Source of the DNA: Pyramidobacter sp.
GTDB lineage: Bacteria; Synergistota; Synergistia; Synergistales; Dethiosulfovibrionaceae
Length of the DNA: 10,875 nt
Direction of reading: 5' to 3'
Assembly: GCA_016286835.1 (NCBI GenBank)
Contig: JAEEUD010000032.1
Location: 1-10,875, forward strand
Positions 1 through 5,805 of this stretch are shown piece by piece. The notes under the pieces were generated by a model. It saw only the letters and a list, made by a program, of their open reading frames with translations, did no database searches and was not told the origin of the DNA. A program made the translations under genes and the position numbers. Numbering within the stretch: position 1 is the stretch's first letter; the number at the start of each line of letters is the position of its first letter.

Positions 1-11
1 TTGACAGGAGT

Positions 12-52
12 GTTTACTCGGCTGCGGTTTAGTCGGGTTCATCCGAGTAAAC
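12..52. other. Hairpin with 10-bp perfect stem, role unknown
   Basis: GTTTACTCGG at 12-21 is perfectly complementary to CCGAGTAAAC at 43-52, with a 21-nt loop. Neither side has a convincing T-run, so it is not a clear intrinsic terminator. It may be an operator-like or processing structure belonging to a gene left of the window. Nothing else in 1-119 looks functional to me. Confidence 0.4.
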
Positions 53-119
53 CGTTCTTCGTAATGACTTTGTTTGTAAACATGAGTTAATGCCGTTTGC
101 GTTTTAAATCCTCATGTAT

Positions 120-198
120 CGTAGGGAGGCTCTCGCGGGGTTGCTAGTCATCGGTTGTGGACCTTGAAAACGGGCGGGCACATGGGCCCGCCCCTACG
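120..198. repeat. Extragenic palindromic element bounded by inverted heptamers
   Basis: CGTAGGG at 120-126 and CCCTACG at 192-198 form an inverted heptamer pair around a 79-bp segment. Its right part folds into a GC-only hairpin: GGGCGGGC at 172-179 with GCCCGCCC at 186-193, loop of 6. The layout (intergenic, compact, palindromic, GTAGGGG-like end) resembles REP/BIME-type or small non-coding mobile repeats. Only one copy lies in this window, so its repetitive nature is inferred from appearance. Confidence 0.35.
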
Positions 199-229
199 GG
201 ATATGAGTGCTTTATCAGAGGAGCAGTAT

Positions 230-279
230 AAACACCGGCCGCGGGCTCTGAAATTTATCAGGGCGCGCGGCCGGTGTTT
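230..279 (-). terminator. Long hairpin, likely terminator of the transporter-amidohydrolase unit
   Basis: A 14-bp perfect outer stem (230-243 with 266-279) continues after one mismatch into a second helix (245-251 with 258-264, one G-U pair) with a 6-nt AT-rich loop. It begins 16 nt beyond the stop codon of the minus-strand amidohydrolase gene. In that direction the hairpin is followed by TTTATA, a modest U-tract. In the plus direction it is followed by five T's, so it may work both ways. Confidence 0.65.
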
Positions 280-295
280 TTGCGGGGAAGAAGGA

Positions 296-1489
296 TTACT
301 TTTTCGCTTCCATCATTTTGATCGCAGTGCCGACAACGGTTGCGGCGCAGGTCTTGAGAATGGCGTCGTTGGTGCGGAACTGGGGGGAGTGGTGCGGGGC
401 GCCGTAGGGCGTTCCGGGCTCGCCCATGCCGACGTTGAAGTAGATCGACGGGCGTTCCGTCGAATAAAAGTTGAAGTCGTCGGAGCCGTTGGAGATGGGC
501 ACCTGCTCCACGCGGCCTGTGCCGAAGAGCTCTTCGCCGGCGGCCTCGAGCAGTTTGCCCATGGCGGGATCGTTGATGATGCTGGGATAGACGGGGATGA
601 AGCGGAACTCGGTGGTGCAGCGCATGGCTTCGCCGATGCCTTTGGCGATGCGGGTGATGCGCTCGGGCAGCGAGTCGCGCACGGCGGGATCGGTGGTGCG
701 GATGTTGCCGGTGATCTCGCACTTTTCGGGGATGACGTTGACGGCGCTGCCGCTTTTCAGCGTGCCGATGCTGATGACGGCGAACTTGCCGGGCGGCAGC
801 TCGCGGCTGACGATGGTCTGGAGGGCGCCGATGATCTGCGCGGCGCACACGGTGGGATCGACGGCCTCGTGCGGGCGGCTGCCGTGGCCGCCTTTGCCGG
901 TGATGTCGAGTTCCCAGATGTCGCCGCTTGTCGTGGCCGGTCCGGGGGTGTAGAGGATCCGGCCCTCGGGTGCGCCGGCGCGGACGTGATAGCCGATCAC
1001 GGCATCGACGCCGTCGAGCGCGCCTTCGGCGATGAAGGCCTTGGCACCGGGCGTGGTGGCCTGCTCTTCGGAGGGCTGGAACATCAGGCGCACGCTGCCG
1101 GGCAGCTCGTCTTTCATCGCCGCGAAGACGGCGGCAGCGCCCAGCAGGGAGGCGGCGTGCGCGTCGTGTCCGCAGGCGTGCATGACGCCGGGCACTTCGC
1201 TTTTGAATTCGAGGTCGTTGTCCTCGAAGGCGACGGCGAGGGCGTCGATGTCGGCGCGGATGGCGATGCGCGGGCGCGCTTCGCCGATGTCGCAGATCAG
1301 GCCGCAATTCGTGCCGCGAAAGCCGCGGCGGATGTTCGTCAGGCCCATTGCGCGCAGCTCGCGCTCGATGACGTCGGTGGTGCGCTCTTCGTGCCAGCCC
1401 ATCTCGGGATGTTTATGCAGCTCGCGGCGTACGGCGGTCATGTGTTCTTCCTGCGCGGCGGCGAGGGCGAGGATCTTTTCTGTGTTCAT
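296..1489 (-). CDS. M20D-family amidohydrolase (N-acyl/aryl-amino-acid hydrolase)
   Basis: This 397-residue protein is a typical full-length M20D metallopeptidase/amidohydrolase (hippurate hydrolase, IAA-amino-acid hydrolase and AbgB relatives), which cleaves the amide bond of N-acylated amino acids in the cytoplasm. Visible motifs: RADIDAL at 78-84; the metal-binding HACGHDAH at 104-111 (C106, H108 as ligands); PSEE at 139-142 with the catalytic/metal-ligand glutamates; GYHV with H168; the dimerisation-domain signature GGHGSRPHEAVDP near 200-212; SDDFNFY at 336-342; and the C-terminal metal-ligand PHHSP at 365-369. All expected ligands are present, so it should be active. The start ATG is preceded by AGAAAGGA at 1501-1508, 11 nt upstream, a slightly long spacing. 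It lies 87 nt downstream of the transporter gene on the same strand with no terminator between them, so the two are probably co-transcribed, like AbgT with AbgAB. The exact acyl and amino-acid specificity cannot be read from the sequence. Confidence 0.93.
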   Translation of the reverse strand: MNTEKILALAAAQEEHMTAVRRELHKHPEMGWHEERTTDVIERELRAMGLTNIRRGFRGTNCGLICDIGEARPRIAIRADIDALAVAFEDNDLEFKSEVPGVMHACGHDAHAASLLGAAAVFAAMKDELPGSVRLMFQPSEEQATTPGAKAFIAEGALDGVDAVIGYHVRAGAPEGRILYTPGPATTSGDIWELDITGKGGHGSRPHEAVDPTVCAAQIIGALQTIVSRELPPGKFAVISIGTLKSGSAVNVIPEKCEITGNIRTTDPAVRDSLPERITRIAKGIGEAMRCTTEFRFIPVYPSIINDPAMGKLLEAAGEELFGTGRVEQVPISNGSDDFNFYSTERPSIYFNVGMGEPGTPYGAPHHSPQFRTNDAILKTCAATVVGTAIKMMEAKK

Positions 1490-1576
1490 GGATGAGGTCG
1501 TCCTTTCTGGATGATGATTTCCGGCTCAATTATAACGTGATTTCGGCGTTTTGCCGTTCCTCGTGAAACTCTTTCC

Positions 1577-2743
1577 TTACATGAAATTGACGAGGAATCC
1601 GGCCAGGAATACGGACGCGATCGTCACGGTGGTGAAGCCGGAGACGAGCATCTGGGGCATGATGCGGCTCTCGATGAACTTGTGCTCTTCTTCGGTGTCG
1701 CCGTAGGTGCGCGCCACTTCGTCGGAGACGATGAAGGTGCCGGGGAAGCCGATCAGGCAGCACGAGCCGATCGCCAGCGTCAGGTCGAACGAGGTGTGGG
1801 CGACTTTGCTGATCACCAGCGACGAGACGATCAGGCCGACGACGGCCGCCGCGAACGAGACGACGATGGGGAACAGCAGTGACAGCACCATCTGCGGCGT
1901 GGCCTTGCTGAGGTTGACGTAGGTGGGCAGGAGCATGATGAAGATGGACAGGCCGCTGGAAGCCGCCACCTCAAGGATGCGCCCCTCGAGGAAGCCCAGT
2001 TCGTAAGCGACGACGCCAAACACGAGCGCCATCACGAAGGGATGGATCTTGTTGCCGGTCAGCTTGGCGGCGGCGACGGCCAGAGCCGCGACGAGGAAGG
2101 TCTTGCAGAGCAGGATGAACGGCGTGCGCAGTTTCTTCGGCAGGGGCGGGACCAGCTTTTTGCGCTCGGTCTTTTCGGCCGCGGCGAGGGCCTGAGCTCC
2201 GTTTGCGAACTCCACTTTCAGGCGTCTGGCCTCGCGGCGCAGGCAGAAGCTGGCGATCGGCACGCCGACGAAGCTCTGCAGGATCAGCAGCATCGTCACG
2301 AAGACGAGGATGTCGTTCAGGCCTTTTTCCTGTGCGGCGGCGCTCATGATCAGCATCGCCACGTTGCCGCCGGAGATCGGGCCGGTGGCCGTGAGCGCGT
2401 AGTTCATGCCGATCAGCGGCGAGCCGATCAGCAGCACGGCGCCGGAAGCCGCACACATCGTCAGCAGCGCGATGATGACGGTTTTGTACTGGGCCAGCAT
2501 GGCGCGGCCGTCGATCATCGTGCCCATGTGCACCATCAGCACGGGGATGAACGTCATGGCCAGGTTCATCAGGCCGGTGGTCTTGAAAAGGTCGGCCGGC
2601 ATCCCCATCCAGAACGCGGCGAGGATCAGGGCCGACGAGATGAAGCGCATCGACATCATCGCCTTGGTCTTTGAGGCGATCAGGTCACCGAGCGAGAAGA
2701 AAACGAGAACGACGAGAATTGCCTGAAGCTGTGTCAACTGCAT
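1577..2743 (-). CDS. Multi-pass membrane transporter, family uncertain (GltS/ESS-like architecture)
   Basis: This 388-residue, very hydrophobic protein has about ten membrane segments, at roughly 7-19, 33-48, 60-76, 86-106, 144-168, 207-228, 235-251, 258-275, 285-312 and 362-386. A basic cytoplasmic linker (about 169-207, rich in R/K/E) divides it into two halves. Each half carries a Gly-rich stretch that may be a re-entrant hairpin: ATGPISGGNVAM at 119-130 and GSCCLIGFPGTF at 326-337. This two-fold layout resembles Na+-coupled secondary carriers of the glutamate (GltS/ESS) type, but I do not recognise the family with certainty. The start is supported by AGGAGG eight bases upstream of the ATG. 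It is the first gene of a minus-strand unit with the amidohydrolase, which suggests import of an N-acyl amino acid or of the amino acid released from it. Its leader carries tandem-Trp short ORFs and an attenuator, pointing to tryptophan or an indole-containing compound as substrate (inference). Confidence 0.8.
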   Translation of the reverse strand: MQLTQLQAILVVLVFFSLGDLIASKTKAMMSMRFISSALILAAFWMGMPADLFKTTGLMNLAMTFIPVLMVHMGTMIDGRAMLAQYKTVIIALLTMCAASGAVLLIGSPLIGMNYALTATGPISGGNVAMLIMSAAAQEKGLNDILVFVTMLLILQSFVGVPIASFCLRREARRLKVEFANGAQALAAAEKTERKKLVPPLPKKLRTPFILLCKTFLVAALAVAAAKLTGNKIHPFVMALVFGVVAYELGFLEGRILEVAASSGLSIFIMLLPTYVNLSKATPQMVLSLLFPIVVSFAAAVVGLIVSSLVISKVAHTSFDLTLAIGSCCLIGFPGTFIVSDEVARTYGDTEEEHKFIESRIMPQMLVSGFTTVTIASVFLAGFLVNFM

Positions 2744-2785
2744 TGTGTATTCCTCCTGAAAGTTAAGGGGATGGCCCCTGATAGA

Positions 2786-2851
2786 TCATCGGCACGAAGC
2801 CGTTTTGACTGCCCACAAGCGCGCGTTACTGAACCACCACTCCGGCTCCAT
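2786..2851 (-). CDS. Putative second Trp-rich leader peptide (21 aa)
   Basis: A 21-codon ORF lies between the leader terminator and the transporter start, on the same strand. It begins with ATG at 2851 preceded by AAAGGGGGA (GGGGG ends six bases before the ATG), a plausible ribosome site. It encodes EWWFSNARLW at residues 4-13, giving tandem Trp at 5-6 and a third Trp at 13, an extreme Trp content. It ends with TGA at 2786, 42 nt before the transporter ATG. No intrinsic terminator follows it, so any role would more likely be translational coupling or ribosome positioning. It could be fortuitous, but it shares the WW-x-S pattern with the upstream leader ORF. Confidence 0.4.
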   Translation of the reverse strand: MEPEWWFSNARLWAVKTASCR

Positions 2852-2876
2852 GCCGTTCCCCCTTTCCGCTTCGCAC

Positions 2877-2917
2877 AAAAAAGAGCCGGTCCCCGTCTGG
2901 ATGGGGACCGGCTCTTT
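2877..2917 (-). terminator. Intrinsic terminator inside the transporter leader (attenuator)
   Basis: A perfect 15-bp stem (2880-2894 with 2903-2917, loop of 8) is followed on the minus strand by a run of six T's at 2882-2877. The plus direction has no comparable T-run, so it acts on the minus strand. No complete minus-strand gene other than a short leader ORF lies upstream of it, and the transporter ATG is 134 nt downstream. It therefore sits within the transporter 5' leader and is best read as a conditional terminator. Confidence 0.85.
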
Positions 2918-2983
2918 GACGTTTATGGAAAAACTTATGCGGACAACGCAAAACGGCGCGTGTCCCCGTCAAAGAGAGGTCCC
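2904..2983 (-). promoter_or_regulatory. Antiterminator helix competing with the leader terminator
   Basis: On the minus-strand RNA, the segment at 2976-2967 is perfectly complementary over 10 bp to 2921-2912. A further 6 bp form between 2983-2978 and 2909-2904 across a small internal loop. The downstream partner (2921-2904) is the same RNA that forms the 5' arm of the terminator (2917-2903), so the two helices exclude each other. A smaller hairpin (2941-2945 with 2961-2965, and 2947-2949 with 2958-2960) between the partners would bring them together. The upstream partner begins 9 nt after the tandem Trp codons of the leader ORF, the spacing expected if a ribosome stalled there leaves this segment free. 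These pairings are direct complementarity; the switching behaviour is inferred from the trp-operon attenuation model. Confidence 0.75.
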
Positions 2984-3027
2984 GCGCTGCGCCACCACAT
3001 ATTCTTCTGGATACGTGAAGAAGTCAT
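2935..3027 (-). CDS. Putative Trp-sensing leader peptide (30 aa, tandem Trp codons)
   Basis: A 30-codon ORF starts with ATG at 3027, preceded by AAGGCGG eight bases upstream (one mismatch from consensus), about 50 nt after the predicted transcription start. Residues 10-14 read MWWRS, with two adjacent TGG codons at 2997-2992. The WWR arrangement recalls the E. coli trp leader peptide. The Trp codons sit just 5' of the upstream antiterminator arm, and the ORF reads through that arm to a TAA at 2935, 17 nt before the terminator stem. A 6-bp hairpin (3002-3007 with 3017-3022) lies just before the Trp codons and could act as a pause site. Proposed role: when charged tRNA-Trp is scarce, ribosome stalling at W11/W12 allows the antiterminator to form and the transporter operon to be read. 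The peptide itself is probably non-functional. A second ATG at 3000 could give a 21-residue version. Confidence 0.65.
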   Translation of the reverse strand: MTSSRIQKNMWWRSAGPLFDGDTRRFALSA

Positions 3028-3082
3028 CTGTTTTTCCGCCTTTGCGTGTATGAAATCCTGCGCTTATATGCGCATGACCGAT

Positions 3083-3111
3083 CTTATAGCATAGTTTCCT
3101 GTTTGCGTCAA
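3083..3111 (-). promoter_or_regulatory. Sigma70 promoter for the transporter-amidohydrolase operon
   Basis: On the minus strand TTGACG (3111-3106), a 17-nt spacer and TATAAG (3088-3083) make a near-consensus promoter with an AT-rich upstream stretch. Predicted start of transcription is near 3076, giving a leader of about 330 nt before the transporter ATG at 2743. Confidence 0.75.
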
Positions 3112-3209
3112 GCGGAGGATTTTTACGATAGAAAAGTTTGGTGTTTATTTGACTCGAACCCATTTGTCCGCCCTGTCCGAAGCGGTTTGCTCGTCATTGT
3201 GCTTTCCGC

Positions 3210-3238
3210 TTGACGAAATCGCCGCGGCGCGGTATATC
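3210..3238 (+). promoter_or_regulatory. Sigma70 promoter for the alpha/beta hydrolase gene
   Basis: TTGACG at 3210-3215, a 17-nt spacer and TATATC at 3233-3238 form a plausible promoter. Transcription would start near 3245, leaving a leader of about 36 nt before the ATG at 3281. The first 11 bases around the -35 (TCCGCTTGACG, 3205-3215) match those of the divergent minus-strand promoter. Confidence 0.6.
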
Positions 3239-3280
3239 CCAATCAGGGAACCATGTTTGGGACACAAAGGAGGAACCATC

Positions 3281-4138
3281 ATGAACGAAAACGCGCGTTT
3301 CGATCTGCGCTGGCTGTTTGAGGACAAGCCCGTGGAGCCGGGCGTTTCGCCCGCCGATTACGACGGCTTTGAAGTGGCCGTGAATGGCGAAAGGATCTAC
3401 GGTCAGGCGCTGTGGCCCGACGGCAGCTTTGCAGCGCCGCGGCCGACGGCGTTGCTGCTGCACGGCTATCCGGGTACGGGACGCAACGACGATCTGGCGC
3501 AGGCGCTGCGCCGCTGCGGCTGCGCGGTGGTCGTGCCGCACGCGCGCGGAGCGTGGGGCAGCGAGGGCACGTACTCGTTCGCGCATATCGTCGAAGACGC
3601 GATCGCGGTCGCGCAGGAGGTGCGCAGCGGCGAGCTGGGCAAAAAGCTGCACGCCGACCCAGGTTCGATCTTTCTGATCGGGCACAGCATGGGCGGCTGG
3701 GCCACTCTCAATGCCGCATGCGCGCTGCCGTGGCTGCGCGGCCTTGTGCTGCTGGCTCCGTACGACCTGACGTATCACATCGTCCGGAACGAGCCGGAAA
3801 AACTGCGCGAGCTGCTGTCCTGCGGCCTGATCATGCATACCGATGGCGAGGAGGCGCTGTTTGCCGAAGCCGTCAGCCTGAAAGACCGTTCGTTTGCGAG
3901 CTGCTTCGAGGCAGTGAAGAACATGGACGTCTGCGGCGTGTACGGTTCGCTCGACACGGTCGCGCCGTTTGCGATGAGCGAACCGCTGTGGCAGCTCCTT
4001 GACGCCTGCACCGTGCCTGCCGTGCGCCGTCGTGTCGATTATCCGACCGTGCACGGGCTGGATTCGCACCGCGTCGCCATGACGCGCTTCGTGGCTGAGT
4101 TCCTCGCCGATTCGCTGAAAACGCGACCTGTGGTATAA
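3281..4138 (+). CDS. Alpha/beta-fold serine hydrolase (acyl-peptidase/esterase-like)
   Basis: This 285-residue protein has the alpha/beta-hydrolase fold, resembling the dienelactone hydrolase / S9 acylaminoacyl-peptidase group. The oxyanion-hole motif HGYPG lies at 61-65 and the nucleophile elbow GHSMGG at 134-139, with Ser136. The acid is probably Asp225 (GSLD), and the base His263 (DSHR) or His258 (VHGL). ARGAWGSEGTYSF near 88-100 is the segment typical of these enzymes after the first strands. No signal peptide or membrane segment is seen, so it is likely cytoplasmic. I chose ATG 3281 because AAAGGAGG at 3266-3273 sits seven bases upstream and because the promoter -10 lies at 3233-3238; the reading frame is open back to an ATG at 3149, but that start precedes the promoter. 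The substrate is unknown. Its divergence from the transporter-amidohydrolase unit raises the possibility of related work on amide or ester substrates. Confidence 0.85.
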   Translation: MNENARFDLRWLFEDKPVEPGVSPADYDGFEVAVNGERIYGQALWPDGSFAAPRPTALLLHGYPGTGRNDDLAQALRRCGCAVVVPHARGAWGSEGTYSFAHIVEDAIAVAQEVRSGELGKKLHADPGSIFLIGHSMGGWATLNAACALPWLRGLVLLAPYDLTYHIVRNEPEKLRELLSCGLIMHTDGEEALFAEAVSLKDRSFASCFEAVKNMDVCGVYGSLDTVAPFAMSEPLWQLLDACTVPAVRRRVDYPTVHGLDSHRVAMTRFVAEFLADSLKTRPVV

Positions 4139-4139
4139 T
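4131..4139 (+). promoter_or_regulatory. Extended -10 promoter for mnmE
   Basis: TGGTATAAT is a perfect extended -10 element (TGnTATAAT) that overlaps the last codons and TAA stop of the hydrolase gene. The -35 position (TTCGCT near 4111) is weak, as allowed for extended -10 promoters. Transcription from about 4146 would give a leader of about 58 nt before mnmE, so mnmE need not depend on the hydrolase promoter. Confidence 0.6.
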
Positions 4140-4203
4140 AATAAACGTAAAAAAGACGGCGAAATCCGGCGCAGCATTTGGACCTTCTACGGAGGTGACC
4201 GCA

Positions 4204-5571
4204 GTGTTTGGAGATACGATCGCGGCAATTTCTACGGCATGGGGAAACAGCGGCATCGCCATCGTGCGCGTGTCGGGTCCCGACGCATGGGAGATCGCGC
4301 AGGAGCAGGTCTGTCTGGCGCACGACGCGCCGCTCCGTCCGCGCTACGCCCGCAACGCGTCGCTGCTGGACGAGGCGGGCGAGGTCATCGACCATATTCT
4401 CGTGCTTCCCTTCCGCGCGCCTCACAGCTACACGGGCGAGGACCTTGTCGAACTGCATTGCCACGGCGGCAGCCTTGCCGCGCAAAGGTGTCTCGAACTG
4501 CTGATCGCCGGCGGCGCGCGGATGGCCCTGCCGGGCGAGTTCACGCGCCGCGCTTTTGAAAACGGCCGTCTCGATCTCTCTCAGGCCGAAGCCGTCGGCG
4601 CGCTCATCCAGGCCCGCAGCAACGAAGCTCTGCGCGCCGCCAGCCGCACGCTTGACGGCGAGCTGACCCGTTCCGTCACGGAGATTTACGACGAACTCAC
4701 CGCGCTCGGCGCGCAGATCGAAGTCGGGCTCGACTTCCCCGAGGAGGACGTGCCCTACGTCGCCGACGAAACGCTTTCCGGCAGCCTTGAGGTGGTGCGC
4801 GAGTCGCTGGCCGAGTTGCTTGAGCGCTGCTCTTCGGGCGTCATCCTGCGCGAGGGCATCCGCGTCGCCATCGTCGGCCGCCCCAACGCCGGCAAGTCGT
4901 CGCTGCTCAACGCGCTTCTGAAAGAATCGCGCGCCATCGTCACGTCCATCCCCGGCACCACACGCGACATCATCGAGGCCGTCATGACCTGGCGCGGTAT
5001 TCCCCTGCGCCTTGTCGATACGGCCGGCATCACCGAGAACTTCCACGACGAAGTGGAAGCTATCGGCGTGCAGCGCGCCCGCGACGCCATGCGCGAGGCC
5101 GACGTGCGCGTCTGGGTCATCGACGGCAGCGACGATCTCCATCAGGAGGACGTGGACCGCGTTCTGGAGATGGCCGACACGCCTCACATCGTCGTCCTCA
5201 GCAAGGCCGACCTGCCTCAGAAGATCAGCACCGCATCGCTCACGGCGCTCATTCCCGCCAGCACGGTCATTCCCGTCTCGGCGTCAAAGGGCCTGCGGCT
5301 GGACGAGCTGAAAGAATCGCTGACCGGCATGATCTCCGGCAGCGGCGCGCTCGACACCGGTCTGAACGCCAGTACGCGCCAGGTGGAAGAACTGCGGACC
5401 GCTCTCGAATGTGTGGACACGGCGCTTTCAGCCCTGCGTGACGGCCTCGGCCAGGACCTCATCTCCGGCTGCCTCAGCGACGCCCGTGCCGCGCTCTCGC
5501 GCATCGGCGGCGGCGATTGCAGCGAAGACCTGCTGCACGAGATCTTCGGCAAATTCTGCATCGGCAAATAA
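4204..5571 (+). CDS. mnmE: tRNA uridine-5-carboxymethylaminomethyl modification GTPase MnmE
   Basis: MnmE works with MnmG (not in this window) to install the (carboxymethyl)aminomethyl group on wobble uridine 34 of several tRNAs, using GTP and a folate one-carbon donor. The 455-residue length is normal. The N-terminal folate-binding domain starts with DTIAAIST at 4-11. The central helical domain is interrupted by a G domain: G1 GRPNAGKS at 225-232, G2 GTTRD at 251-255, G3 DTAG at 272-275, G4 SKAD at 333-336, G5 SAS at 359-361. The C-terminus is the diagnostic FCIGK with its catalytic cysteine (C452). G4 reads SKAD in place of the usual NKxD. I start at GTG 4204, since GGAGG at 4191-4195 is eight bases upstream; an in-frame GTG at 4195 overlaps that ribosome site. 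The gene is not beside the yidC/jag/mnmG cluster often seen in other bacteria. It appears to have its own promoter and terminator. Confidence 0.97.
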   Translation: MFGDTIAAISTAWGNSGIAIVRVSGPDAWEIAQEQVCLAHDAPLRPRYARNASLLDEAGEVIDHILVLPFRAPHSYTGEDLVELHCHGGSLAAQRCLELLIAGGARMALPGEFTRRAFENGRLDLSQAEAVGALIQARSNEALRAASRTLDGELTRSVTEIYDELTALGAQIEVGLDFPEEDVPYVADETLSGSLEVVRESLAELLERCSSGVILREGIRVAIVGRPNAGKSSLLNALLKESRAIVTSIPGTTRDIIEAVMTWRGIPLRLVDTAGITENFHDEVEAIGVQRARDAMREADVRVWVIDGSDDLHQEDVDRVLEMADTPHIVVLSKADLPQKISTASLTALIPASTVIPVSASKGLRLDELKESLTGMISGSGALDTGLNASTRQVEELRTALECVDTALSALRDGLGQDLISGCLSDARAALSRIGGGDCSEDLLHEIFGKFCIGK

Positions 5572-5614
5572 ATCGAACAAAACCCAGCGCAAAGACGCGA
5601 AGGAAATAAAATAG

Positions 5615-5668
5615 AAGAGCAGGGACCGGCTTTACCGAAACTTCGGCAAAGCAGGTCCCTGCTCTTTT
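5615..5668 (+). terminator. Intrinsic terminator after mnmE
   Basis: A 13-bp perfect stem (5615-5627 with 5654-5666) is extended by inner helices (5629-5633 with 5648-5652, and 5635-5638 with 5643-5646). It is followed by TTTTGTTCT. It lies 43 nt past the mnmE stop. The minus-strand flank is also T-rich, so it may serve as a backup for the opposing glycogen operon. Confidence 0.85.
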
Positions 5669-5707
5669 GTTCTGTGTGGAACATGCACGCACGTTTGTGT
5701 TGCGCCC

Positions 5708-5757
5708 AAAAAACAGCGCCGCGAAAAATGTTCCACAGGAAACATTCTACGGCGCTG
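5708..5757 (-). terminator. Intrinsic terminator of the glycogen operon
   Basis: The stem CAGCGCCG/CGGCGCTG (5714-5721 with 5750-5757) has an inner helix 5727-5732 with 5741-5746. On the minus strand it is followed by six T's (5713-5708). It starts 49 nt after the stop of the synthase-phosphorylase fusion gene. Confidence 0.85.
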
Positions 5758-5776
5758 CTTCTCAATGACTCATTAT

Positions 5777-5804
5777 TAATTACTAATTGCTAATTGCTAA
5801 TTGC
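5777..5804. repeat. Heptamer tandem repeat (TAATTGC x4)
   Basis: Four consecutive 7-bp units, TAATTAC then three exact TAATTGC, occupy 5777-5804 and end one base before the stop codon of the fusion gene. The AT-rich unit stands out from the GC-rich surroundings. Function unknown; slippage-prone. Confidence 0.75.
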
Positions 5805-5805
5805 C

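Noticed and set aside
155..1495. Long plus-strand ORF (446 codons) antisense to the amidohydrolase
   Set aside because: The opposite strand encodes a complete M20D enzyme with all ligands. The antisense product is low-complexity Gly/Ala/Asp-rich, as expected from GC-rich third positions.
1529..1534. TATAAT on the minus strand in the gap before the amidohydrolase, a possible internal promoter
   Set aside because: No acceptable -35 lies 16-18 nt upstream and there is no TGn extension. It may be weakly active but cannot be supported.
2965..3000. T-box riboswitch, suggested by GGTGG followed by CGCGGG near the antiterminator
   Set aside because: The essential UGGNACC bulge is absent, and the leader upstream (about 75 nt) is too short for a normal stem I with specifier loop. 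The same bases are better explained as Trp codons of a leader ORF.
2771..3094. Plus-strand ORF of 107 codons across the transporter leader
   Set aside because: It lacks a convincing ribosome site, matches nothing recognisable and runs through the minus-strand attenuator hairpin.
3120..3163. tRNA remnant on the minus strand (GGTTCGAGTC at 3160-3151, then an ACACCA)
   Set aside because: The bases flanking the T-loop-like sequence do not pair into a T-stem, and no acceptor, D or anticodon arms can be drawn.
3149..3280. 44-residue N-terminal extension of the alpha/beta hydrolase from ATG 3149
   Set aside because: The extension precedes the likely promoter at 3210-3238 and has no ribosome site, whereas ATG 3281 has AAAGGAGG at ideal spacing.
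4195..4203. GTG at 4195 as the start of mnmE
   Set aside because: It overlaps the GGAGG ribosome site itself; GTG 4204 gives the usual N-terminus and a correct 8-nt spacing.
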